Positions 1 to 6,682 of a stretch of 23,646 nucleotides of DNA are shown here, piece by piece; the stretch's first letter is position 1, and each line of letters starts with the position of its first letter. The translations under genes and the position numbers were made by a program. Below the pieces are notes generated by a model. That model searched no databases, had not been told where the DNA came from, and was given only the letters and a program-made list of their open reading frames with translations. The stretch spans positions 1-23,646 of the forward strand of contig JBIIRI010000039.1 in NCBI GenBank assembly GCA_044341625.1, written 5' to 3'. Source of the stretch: Falsiroseomonas sp044341625 (GTDB lineage Bacteria > Pseudomonadota > Alphaproteobacteria > Acetobacterales > Acetobacteraceae).

Positions 1-174
1 GCGGTGGGCGGTCGGGCGCGCGAGGCCGGCGCGCTCCGCGATCTCGGTGAAGCGCAGGGGTGCTGCGGCATCGGCCACCAGGTTGAGCAGCGCGATGCCG
101 CGCGTCAGCGCCTGGGTGCCGGGGACGGCGCCGGCATCCTCCTCGGCGTCGGGCTGGCGCGGGCGTGGCGGCAT
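1..174 (-). CDS. IclR-family transcriptional regulator, N-terminal part (cut by window edge)
   Basis: The minus-strand frame reads MPPRPRQPDAEEDAG, then TQALTRGIALL (20-30) and FTEIAERAGLARPTAHR (42-58). This is the winged helix-turn-helix start of IclR-family regulators, where the first helix repeats a 'R-x-x-x-L-L' pattern and the recognition helix follows 'L-x-R-P-T-x-x-R'. Only 58 codons lie in the window, so the effector-binding domain is not visible. The ATG at 174 is preceded by GGGAGAT as ribosome binding site. An unusual acidic/proline tail of about 18 residues precedes the helix-turn-helix. It diverges from the solute receptor at 279, and an IclR-box-like palindrome sits between them, so local control of the receptor gene and autoregulation are likely. 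The family call is fairly secure; ligand and target are inference. Confidence 0.8.
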   Translation of the reverse strand, partial: MPPRPRQPDAEEDAGAVPGTQALTRGIALLNLVADAAAPLRFTEIAERAGLARPTAHR

Positions 175-195
175 GGATCTCCCGGGGGGCGGCCG

Positions 196-224
196 TTGAC
201 CCGGCCAAACTCTGTCCATATCGT
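196..224 (+). promoter_or_regulatory. Candidate sigma-70 promoter for the solute receptor gene
   Basis: TTGACC (196-201) and TATCGT (219-224) are separated by 17 bases. The -35 element matches the consensus at 5 of 6 positions and the -10 at 4 of 6. The -10 end abuts the palindrome at 224-238, as expected for a promoter blocked by a bound repressor. Promoter calls by eye in such GC-rich DNA are uncertain. Confidence 0.4.
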
Positions 225-238
225 GGAACCAAGTTCCA
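224..238. promoter_or_regulatory. Palindromic operator resembling the IclR box
   Basis: TGGAACCAAGTTCCA is a perfect inverted repeat (TGGAAC, 3-base spacer, GTTCCA). It has the same TGGAA-N5-TTCCA layout as the classical enterobacterial IclR operator. It lies between the divergent IclR-type regulator and the solute receptor gene and overlaps the last base of the candidate -10 box. The palindrome is seen directly; binding by the adjacent regulator is inferred. Confidence 0.7.
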
Positions 239-278
239 GAACTGACAAGACCGCTGAACGGAACACGGAGGAAGTGCC

Positions 279-1262
279 ATGCGAACCACCCGTCGCCATG
301 CCCTGATGCTTGCGGCCGGCGCCATCGCCGCGCCGTCGCTGGCACAGGCGCAGGCCTGGCCCTCCCGCCCCGTGCGCTTCATCATCCCCTTCCCGCCCGG
401 CGGCGCGGCCGACATCGTGGGGCGCATCCTGGCGGCGCATTTCCAGCAGGCGCTGGGCCAGCCCTTCGTGGTGGAAAATCGCGGCGGCGCCGGCAGCACC
501 ATCGGCGTCGACGCCCTGGCGAAGAGCGCGCCGGACGGCACCACCATCGGCCTCATCAACATCGCCGCCAATGCGATCGTGCCGGCGGTGCGCCGCCAGC
601 CCCTGCCCTATCGCCCGCTTGAGGATTTCGCGCCGATCTCGAACCTCGCCGTCACGCCGGCGCTGCTGCTGGTGAACCCGCAGAAGCTGCCCGATGTCCG
701 CAGCGTCGCCGACCTCGTCGCCGCCGCGCGGGCGCGGCCGGAGGCGATCAACTACGGATCGTCGGGCGTCGGATCCTCGCTGCATCTCGGCATGGAGCTG
801 TTCCTGGCGAAGGCGGGCGTGCGGATGACGCATGTGCCCTTCACCGGCGGCGGGCCGCTGCTGCAGGCGCTGCTGGCCGGCACCATCGATGTCTCGCTCG
901 ATGTCGCGGCCACCACCGCTGCGCTGATCCGCGAAGGCCGCATCCGCGCGCTGGCCACCACCGCGCCGGTCCGCATGCCCGCCTATCCGGACCTGCCGGC
1001 GCTGAACGAGACATTCCCGGGCGCCGAGCTTGCGTCCTGGCACGGCCTCGCGGCGCCCGCGGGCACGCCGGCGCCGATCCTGGCGCGGCTGGCCGCCGAG
1101 ACCCAGGCCTTCCTGCGCGCGCCAGAGACCGCCGAGCGCTACCGCGCGAACTTCCTCGAAATGCCGCAGCAGACGACGCCCGAGGCGTTTTCCGCGTTCA
1201 TCGCGCGTGAGATCGCCACTTTCCGCGACCTCGCCCGCGCCCAGAACATCGTGGTGGAGTGA
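279..1262 (+). CDS. Tripartite tricarboxylate transporter (Bug/TctC) substrate-binding protein
   Basis: This 327-residue periplasmic solute receptor is the usual length for the Bug/TctC family. It opens with a signal peptide carrying paired arginines (TTRRHALMLAAG, 3-14), possibly Tat-type, with likely cleavage after an A-x-A at 22-26. The mature part has the family hallmarks PFPPGGAADIVGR (37-49), VVENRGGAGSTIG, and a VPFTGGGPLLQALLAG-type motif mid-protein. Such receptors capture carboxylates, often di- or tricarboxylates or aromatic acids, and deliver them to TctA/TctB, which are not in this window. Orphan receptors of this kind are commonly expanded in Roseomonas-like and Burkholderiales genomes. 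The start at 279 has GGAGGAA (267-273) at good spacing. The divergent IclR-type regulator probably controls it. Ligand unknown. Confidence 0.92.
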   Translation: MRTTRRHALMLAAGAIAAPSLAQAQAWPSRPVRFIIPFPPGGAADIVGRILAAHFQQALGQPFVVENRGGAGSTIGVDALAKSAPDGTTIGLINIAANAIVPAVRRQPLPYRPLEDFAPISNLAVTPALLLVNPQKLPDVRSVADLVAAARARPEAINYGSSGVGSSLHLGMELFLAKAGVRMTHVPFTGGGPLLQALLAGTIDVSLDVAATTAALIREGRIRALATTAPVRMPAYPDLPALNETFPGAELASWHGLAAPAGTPAPILARLAAETQAFLRAPETAERYRANFLEMPQQTTPEAFSAFIAREIATFRDLARAQNIVVE

Positions 1263-1266
1263 TCCT

Positions 1267-1291
1267 ACCGGGCCGCTTGCGGCGGCCCGGT
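1267..1291. terminator. GC-rich hairpin between convergent genes
   Basis: A stem of CCGGGCCGC (1268-1276) and GCGGCCCGG (1282-1290) pairs perfectly around the 5-base loop TTGCG, and the flanking A/T adds a tenth pair. It lies 5 bases after the receptor stop and 19 bases from the cytochrome c stop on the other strand, so it can serve both genes. There is no long T run, as is usual in GC-rich genomes. Confidence 0.65.
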
Positions 1292-1309
1292 TATCGCCCC
1301 TCTGGCTAC

Positions 1310-1615
1310 CTACCGCGCGCCCTGCGCGACCACATGCGCCGCCAGGTCGCGCGACTGGCGCAAGGTCAGCCCATGATCGGGCATGCCGGCATGAGGCGTG
1401 CGGAGGAAGGTCGCGATGGCCTCCGCGTTACGGCCGGGGCGCGCGGCGATGGTGGCAAAATCCGGCGCCGCATCGCTCGCCGGGCCCGGCCCGGCGGGCG
1501 CGACGCGGTGGCAATGGGCGCACCATTGCTCCGCCAGCCGCCGCCCCTCCGCCGCGTCCTGCGCCCCGGCGGGCAGCGGCGCCAGCAGGACCAGGATGGG
1601 CAGGATGCGACGCAT
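1310..1615 (-). CDS. Small secreted c-type cytochrome
   Basis: A 101-residue protein with an N-terminal signal peptide (MRRILPILVLLAPLPAGAQ, cleavage near residue 19). The heme-binding CAHCH (32-36) is the CXXCH motif of class I cytochromes c, and Met78 in the HAGMPD segment is the probable distal axial ligand. The mature chain of about 82 residues is a minimal mono-heme domain, expected in the periplasm as an electron carrier. The ATG at 1615 is preceded by GGAGG. It is the last gene of a minus-strand run behind two short-chain dehydrogenases, 65 bases after the nearer one. It could accept electrons from a periplasmic dehydrogenase, but these SDRs look cytoplasmic, so the functional link is unclear. 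A longer reading in this frame, up to 2110, is only antisense to the SDR and is not used. Confidence 0.88.
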   Translation of the reverse strand: MRRILPILVLLAPLPAGAQDAAEGRRLAEQWCAHCHRVAPAGPGPASDAAPDFATIAARPGRNAEAIATFLRTPHAGMPDHGLTLRQSRDLAAHVVAQGAR

Positions 1616-1680
1616 GCGGGCCTCCGTCTGTCTGCCGTCGTCCCCGCGGCCCGTTGCGGCGCAGGCCGCGGGGGATACGC

Positions 1681-2433
1681 TCAGTACGTGGCGCGGCCGC
1701 CCGAGATGTCGAACACCGCGCCGGTGGAGAAGGAACAATCGGCGCTGGACAGCCAGCAGACCAGCGACGCGATCTCCTCCACCTCTACGAAGCGGCCCAT
1801 CGGGATCTTCGACAGCATGAAGGCGATATGCGCTTCCGTCATCTGGGCGAAGATGTCGGTCTTGGCGGCGGCGGGGGTGACGCAGTTCACCAGCACGCCC
1901 TTCTGCGCCACTTCCTTCGCCAGGCTCTTGGTGTAGCCGATCAGGCCCGCCTTGGAGGCGCTGTAATGCGCCGCGTTCGGATTGCCTTCCTTGCCGGCGA
2001 CGGAGGCGATGTTGACCACCCGCCCCCAGCCATTCGCGATCATGTGCGGCATGACGGCGGAGGCGACGATGAAGGGCGCGTTGAGGTTCACCTCCATCAC
2101 CCGCCGCCATTGCGCGACGGGGATCTCCCAGCTCGGCGCATTGCCGCCGGTGATGCCGGCATTGTTCACCAGGATGTCGATCCGGCCATGGGCCGCGAGC
2201 GTCTTCGCGGTGGCTTCGGCCACCGCCAGTTCATCCGACAGGTCCAGCACTTGCGCGCTGACCGTGCCGTCGGCGGCCAGCGCCGCGCGGCTTTCCTCGG
2301 CCTTCGCCGGGTCCATGTCCCAGATCGAGACGGAAGCGCCGGAGGCGACCATCCGCCGCGCCACCGCAAGCCCGATGCCACGCGCGCCACCGGTGACGAT
2401 GGCGACGCGACCCGAAAGGTCGAGTTTGTTCAT
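1681..2433 (-). CDS. SDR-family oxidoreductase (NAD-preferring, 3-oxoacyl-ACP reductase-like)
   Basis: A 250-residue classical short-chain dehydrogenase. Visible landmarks are the nucleotide-binding TGGARGIG (14-21), Asp39 at the end of beta-2 (favouring NAD over NADP), NNAG (90-93), Asn117, Ser144, and the catalytic Tyr157 and Lys161 in YSASK. The C-terminus FDISGGRATY is typical of cytoplasmic SDRs acting on sugar-acid or hydroxyacyl substrates. The start is the ATG at 2433, with GGGAGGA just upstream; an earlier in-frame ATG at 2484 would run into the upstream gene. It lies 34 bases downstream of a second SDR gene and upstream of the cytochrome c gene, so the three are probably co-transcribed. 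Database names for such proteins often say FabG, but the substrate cannot be read from sequence. Confidence 0.9.
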   Translation of the reverse strand: MNKLDLSGRVAIVTGGARGIGLAVARRMVASGASVSIWDMDPAKAEESRAALAADGTVSAQVLDLSDELAVAEATAKTLAAHGRIDILVNNAGITGGNAPSWEIPVAQWRRVMEVNLNAPFIVASAVMPHMIANGWGRVVNIASVAGKEGNPNAAHYSASKAGLIGYTKSLAKEVAQKGVLVNCVTPAAAKTDIFAQMTEAHIAFMLSKIPMGRFVEVEEIASLVCWLSSADCSFSTGAVFDISGGRATY

Positions 2434-2467
2434 CCTGTCCTCCCGCTTCCCTGGCCGATGCCCTGGC

Positions 2468-3214
2468 TCACCCGCGCCCGACATAAGGCATCTTGGTGGC
2501 CATGATGGTCATGGTGAGCACATTGGTCTCCAGCGGCCAGGTGGCCATCTGTGCCACCGCCTGGCCCACATGGGCGACGTCCATCCGCGGCTCGGCCTTG
2601 ATGGTCCAGTCGGCCTGCGGCACGCCCTTGGCCATGCGGGCCGTCATCGGCGTTTCGGCATTGCCGATGTCGATCTGCCCGACCGCGATGTCGAAGCGAC
2701 GGCCATCGAGGTTCATGGACTTCGTCAGCCCCGTCACCGCATGCTTCGTCGCGGTATAGGGCGCGCTGCCCGGCCGGGGCGCATGCGCGCTGATCGAGCC
2801 GTTGTTGATGATCCGCCCGCCCTGCGGCGACTGGTCCTTCATCATCCGGAAGGCCGCATGGCCGCACAGGAACATGCCATTCAGGTTCACCGCAACCACA
2901 CCAAGCCATTGCGCGGCGGTCAATTCCTCGAAGGGTGTGCCGGGGACATTGGTGCCGGCATTGTTGAACAGCAGGTCCAGCCGGCCGAATTCGGATTTCA
3001 GCGTGGCGAAGGCGGCCTCGACCGCCGCCGGGTCGCTGACATCGCAGGGCAGCACAAGGGTGCGGGCGCCGCCGCACATCGTGGCCGTTTCCTCCAGCGC
3101 GTCCTTGCGGCGGCCGATCAGCGCCACCGCCCAGCCCGCCGCCGCCAGCGCCTGCGCCGTCGCGCGCCCGACCCCGGACCCGGCGCCCGTCACCAGCGCA
3201 AACTTCTCCGCCAT
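2468..3214 (-). CDS. SDR-family oxidoreductase (NADP-preferring)
   Basis: A 248-residue classical short-chain dehydrogenase, first gene of the minus-strand run. TGAGSGVG (9-16) is the dinucleotide-binding loop. GRR at 34-36 places arginines where they would bind the NADP 2'-phosphate, in contrast to Asp39 of its downstream neighbour. NNAG (84-87), Ser140 and Tyr153/Lys157 in YTATK complete the catalytic set. The C-terminal third (IDIGNAETPMTARMAKG) is less conserved and would shape the substrate pocket. The ATG at 3214 has GGGGGA upstream with about 8 bases spacing; the open frame continues further upstream to 3406 but overlaps the divergent transglutaminase gene. With the second SDR it may form a coupled oxidation/reduction pair. 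Substrate unknown. Confidence 0.9.
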   Translation of the reverse strand: MAEKFALVTGAGSGVGRATAQALAAAGWAVALIGRRKDALEETATMCGGARTLVLPCDVSDPAAVEAAFATLKSEFGRLDLLFNNAGTNVPGTPFEELTAAQWLGVVAVNLNGMFLCGHAAFRMMKDQSPQGGRIINNGSISAHAPRPGSAPYTATKHAVTGLTKSMNLDGRRFDIAVGQIDIGNAETPMTARMAKGVPQADWTIKAEPRMDVAHVGQAVAQMATWPLETNVLTMTIMATKMPYVGRG

Positions 3215-3331
3215 GGATATTCCCCCGTCATCGGCCTTGTGGGCGCAAGGTGCCCCCCGGGGCGGGGTGCTGTCCAGGCACGCCCCGGCGCGCAGCCGCA
3301 CACCACAGCACGCCGCCCTTGCGGGGCGCAC

Positions 3332-3354
3332 CGATCCGATGGGATAGCGGATCG
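3332..3354. promoter_or_regulatory. Inverted repeat in the divergent intergenic region
   Basis: CGATCCG (3332-3338) and CGGATCG (3348-3354) form a perfect 7-base inverted repeat around a 9-base spacer, 20 bases upstream of the transglutaminase/DUF2126 start. The whole 3215-3374 interval separates divergent operons and must hold both promoters, though I could not identify convincing -35/-10 boxes. The repeat may be an operator or a 5' UTR hairpin. Confidence 0.4.
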
Positions 3355-3374
3355 CTGTCCCAGGGCCTCCCCCC

Positions 3375-6300
3375 ATGAGCATCCATGCCGCGCTGACGCA
3401 TCGCACCCGCTACAGCTACGACCGCCTGGTCGGGCTGTCGCCGCAGACCATCCGGCTGCGTCCGGCGCCTCATGGCCGCACGCCGATCCTGTCCTATTCG
3501 CTCGGCATCTCGCCGAAGCCGCATTTCCTGAACTGGGTGCAGGATCCGCAGGGCAATTTCTGCGCCCGCGTGGTCTTCCCCGAACGGGTCCGGCATTTCG
3601 AGGTGACGGTCGATCTCGTCGCCGACATGGCGACCATCAACCCCTTCGACTTCTTCGTGGAGCCGGCGGCCGAGGCCTTCCCCTTCGCCTATGACCCCGT
3701 CCTGGCCGAGGAACTCGCCCCCTTCCGCCGCCTGAGCCCCCCCGGCCCTCTGCTGGCGCGCTACCTGCGCGATATCCCCCGCGAAGCGCCGAATACGGTG
3801 AATTTCCTGGTGGATCTCAACCAGCGCCTGGCGGCCGAGATCGGCTACATCGTCCGGATGGAGCCCGGCGTCTGGACGCCGGAACAGGTGCTGGAGAAGC
3901 GCCAGGGATCCTGCCGCGACAGCGGCTGGCTGCTGGTGACCATCCTGCGCCATCTCGGCTTCGCCGCGCGCTTCGTCTCCGGCTACCTGATCCAGCTGGT
4001 GCCGGATGTGAAACCGGTCGAAGGCCCCGCCGGCCCGGCCGAGGATTTCACCGACCTCCATGCCTGGGCCGAGGTCTATGTGCCGGGCGCCGGCTGGATC
4101 GGGCTCGACCCCACTTCGGGCCTGCTGGCCGGCGAAGGCCATATCCCGCTGGCCGCGACGCCAGAGCCCGCTTCCGCCGCGCCGATCACCGGCGGGGTGG
4201 ATGAATGCGAGACCGAATTCGGCTTCCACATGGAAGTCCGCCGCGTGGCGGAAACGCCACGCGTCACCAAGCCCTACACCGACGCGCAATGGCATGCGGT
4301 GCAGGCGATGGGCGCGCGGGTAGATGCCGCGCTGGACGCCGGCCAACTCCGCCTGACGCTCGGCGGGGAGCCGACCTTCGTCGCCGAGACCGACCGCGAC
4401 GCGCCAGAATGGAACATCGACGCGCTTGGCCCGACCAAGCGGGCCTATGCCGGGCGCCTGCTGCGCCGGCTGCAGCCGCTCTGGGCGCCGGGCGCGGCGC
4501 TGACCACCGCGCAGGGCAAGTGGTATCCGGGCGAACAACTCCCGCGCTGGGCGCTCTACTGCCATTGGCGCGCGGATGGGGAGAAGGTCTGGACGGACAC
4601 ATCCCTGCTCGCCTCCGACGACGACCGCGACACCGCGACGCCGCGCGATGCCGCCGCATTCGCGACGCGGCTGGCCGGCAAGCTCGGCCTCGATCCGCGG
4701 CTCCGCATCCCGGCGCATGAAGACGCGCATTACTACCTTTGGCGAGAGAAGATGCTGCCCGCCAATGTGCTGGCCGAAGCGTCGAAGCTGCGCGACCCGC
4801 TGGAACGCGCGCGGCTGGCCCGCATCTTCGGCCAGGGGATCGCGGAGGAAGTCGGCTCCGTCCTGCCGCTGCGGCGGGTGGGTGTCGGCGCAGCGCGGAT
4901 CTGGGAAAGCGGCCGTTGGGCCTTCCGCGACGGAGCGATGCTGCTGATCCCCGGCGACAGCCCGCTGGGTTTTCGGCTGCCGCTCGACAGCCTGCCCTGG
5001 GCCAGCGACGCCGCGATCGAAGCCGAGCCAGACCGCGACCCCTTCGCGCGCCGCGCGCCCCTGCCCCCGCGCACTGGCCTGCCGGAAGGCCGCGCGCGGA
5101 TCGTGGAGATGACGCTGCCCGAGGTGGGGCGGGAAGAACCCGGCGTGGTCCGCACCGCGCTCTGCGTCGAGCCGCGCGGCGGGATGCTGCACATCTTCCT
5201 GCCCCCGCTGGCGGTGGCGGAGGATTGGCTCGACCTGCTCGCCGCGATCGAGGCGACCGCGCGGGAGGCCGGGCGCAAGGTTGTGCTGGAAGGCTACCTG
5301 CCGCCATCGGACCCGCGCATCCTGCATTTCTCCGTCACGCCCGATCCCGGCGTGATCGAGGTGAACATCCACCCGGCAACCAGCTGGGACGAGCTGTCTG
5401 ACCGCACGACGACGCTTTATGAGGAAGCGCGGCAGGTCGGTCTGGCGGCGGAGAAATTCGCGCTCGACGGCAAGCATGTCGGGACCGGCGGCGGCAACCA
5501 CATGGTGATGGGCGCGGCCGAGCCCGCGGACAGCCCCTTCCTGCGCCGTCCCGATTTGCTGAAGTCGCTGGTCGGCTTCTGGCACAACCACCCGTCCCTT
5601 TCGTACCTGTTCAGCGGCCAGTTCATCGGCCCGACAAGCCAGCATCCCCGCGTGGACGAAGCCCGCACCGATGCGGTCTATGAGCTGGAGACCGCCTTCG
5701 CGGAGGTGCCCCCGCCGGGGGCGGAGACGCCGCCCTGGCTGGTGGACCGCATCTTCCGCAACCTGCTGGTGGACATGACGGGTAACACCCACCGCACGGA
5801 ATTCTGCATCGACAAGCTCTACGACCCCTCAGGCCCCGGCGGCCGGCGCGGCCTGGTGGAGGTGCGCGGCTTCGAGATGCCGCCCCATGCCAGGATGTCG
5901 CTGGTGCAGCAGCTGCTGCTGCGGGCGCTGGTCGCGGGCTTCTGGGAACGTCCCTATGACCGCAAGCTGATCCATTGGGGCACGCGGCTGCAGGACGACT
6001 TCATGCTGCCGCACCACGTCGCGCAGGATTTCGCCGATGTGCTGGAAGACCTGCGCGGCCTCGGCTTCGGCTTCGACCCGTCCTGGTTCGCGCCGCATCT
6101 GGAATTCCGCTTCCCCCGCATCGGCGCCACGGTGGTGCGGGACATGGAACTGGAACTGCGCTGCGCGTTGGAGCCCTGGCATGTGCTGGGCGAGGAAGCG
6201 ACGGCGGGCGGCACCGCGCGCTATGTGGACAGCAGCGTCGAACGCGTGCAGGCCAAGGTGACGGGCTGGATTCCGGAACGCTTCACACTCGCCTGCAACG

Positions 6301-6677
6301 GCGCCGCCGTGCCGCTCGCGCCCACCGGGCGGGCGGGGGAGTATGTCGCCGGGGTCCGCTTCAAGGCCTGGGACCCGCCATCGGCGTTGCATCCGACCAT
6401 CCGCGCCCAGGCGCCGCTGGTCTTCGACATCTGGGACAGCTGGTCGGGCCGGAGCCTCGGCGGCGCGACGCATCACGTCGCCCATCCGGGCGGGCGCAAC
6501 TACGCGACCTTCCCGGTCAATGCGAACGAAGCCGAGGCCCGCCGGATGGCGCGCTTCTTCGCCTTCGGCCATACGCCGGGCCTGATGCAGGAACCGCTCG
6601 CCATGCCCTCCCGCCAGACCCCGCGTACGCTCGACCTGCGCCGCGCCGCGCGCCTCGATCCAAGGCGCGGATCCTGA
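3375..6677 (+). CDS. Transglutaminase-like / DUF2126 (putative amidoligase) fusion protein
   Basis: An 1100-residue cytoplasmic protein with no signal peptide. Residues 1-80 form the beta-rich N-terminal domain found in bacterial transglutaminases. Residues 150-255 hold the papain-like core with Cys180 (QGSCRDSGW), His229 (DLHAWAEVY) and Asp245 (GLDPTSG), an intact triad. From about 305 to the end is DUF2126, annotated by family databases as a putative amidoligase, with conserved stretches GGEPTF (330-335), EVNIHPA (662-668), GTGGGNH (703-709) and TGNTHRTEFCID (802-813). The latter resemble the acid/His-rich metal and nucleotide sites of glutamine-synthetase-like ligases. Full length matches the family. 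It is followed 5 bases later by the ATP-grasp/alpha-E gene and then a second transglutaminase. The predicted role is making and/or cleaving isopeptide or amide bonds in an unknown peptide. Only a weak ribosome binding site (CAGGG) precedes the ATG. Confidence 0.92.
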   Translation: MSIHAALTHRTRYSYDRLVGLSPQTIRLRPAPHGRTPILSYSLGISPKPHFLNWVQDPQGNFCARVVFPERVRHFEVTVDLVADMATINPFDFFVEPAAEAFPFAYDPVLAEELAPFRRLSPPGPLLARYLRDIPREAPNTVNFLVDLNQRLAAEIGYIVRMEPGVWTPEQVLEKRQGSCRDSGWLLVTILRHLGFAARFVSGYLIQLVPDVKPVEGPAGPAEDFTDLHAWAEVYVPGAGWIGLDPTSGLLAGEGHIPLAATPEPASAAPITGGVDECETEFGFHMEVRRVAETPRVTKPYTDAQWHAVQAMGARVDAALDAGQLRLTLGGEPTFVAETDRDAPEWNIDALGPTKRAYAGRLLRRLQPLWAPGAALTTAQGKWYPGEQLPRWALYCHWRADGEKVWTDTSLLASDDDRDTATPRDAAAFATRLAGKLGLDPRLRIPAHEDAHYYLWREKMLPANVLAEASKLRDPLERARLARIFGQGIAEEVGSVLPLRRVGVGAARIWESGRWAFRDGAMLLIPGDSPLGFRLPLDSLPWASDAAIEAEPDRDPFARRAPLPPRTGLPEGRARIVEMTLPEVGREEPGVVRTALCVEPRGGMLHIFLPPLAVAEDWLDLLAAIEATAREAGRKVVLEGYLPPSDPRILHFSVTPDPGVIEVNIHPATSWDELSDRTTTLYEEARQVGLAAEKFALDGKHVGTGGGNHMVMGAAEPADSPFLRRPDLLKSLVGFWHNHPSLSYLFSGQFIGPTSQHPRVDEARTDAVYELETAFAEVPPPGAETPPWLVDRIFRNLLVDMTGNTHRTEFCIDKLYDPSGPGGRRGLVEVRGFEMPPHARMSLVQQLLLRALVAGFWERPYDRKLIHWGTRLQDDFMLPHHVAQDFADVLEDLRGLGFGFDPSWFAPHLEFRFPRIGATVVRDMELELRCALEPWHVLGEEATAGGTARYVDSSVERVQAKVTGWIPERFTLACNGAAVPLAPTGRAGEYVAGVRFKAWDPPSALHPTIRAQAPLVFDIWDSWSGRSLGGATHHVAHPGGRNYATFPVNANEAEARRMARFFAFGHTPGLMQEPLAMPSRQTPRTLDLRRAARLDPRRGS

Positions 6678-6682
6678 CCGGC

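Noticed and set aside
1030..2505. Long plus-strand frames (1030-2505 and 1982-3694) across the SDR operon
   Set aside because: Both lie opposite two SDRs and a cytochrome c with intact active-site motifs; the translations are Arg/Pro/Ala-rich shadows.
3228..5792. An 854-codon open frame on the minus strand opposite the transglutaminase/DUF2126 gene
   Set aside because: It is antisense to a gene with clear domains and catalytic motifs. Its product is rich in Arg, Gly, Gln and His with no recognisable motif, as expected for a shadow frame in GC-rich DNA.
5975..6682. Upstream extension of the ATP-grasp/alpha-E frame back to 5975
   Set aside because: The extra 236 residues overlap the DUF2126 gene out of frame and are low-complexity Arg/Gly-rich. 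The family-like protein starts near 6683.
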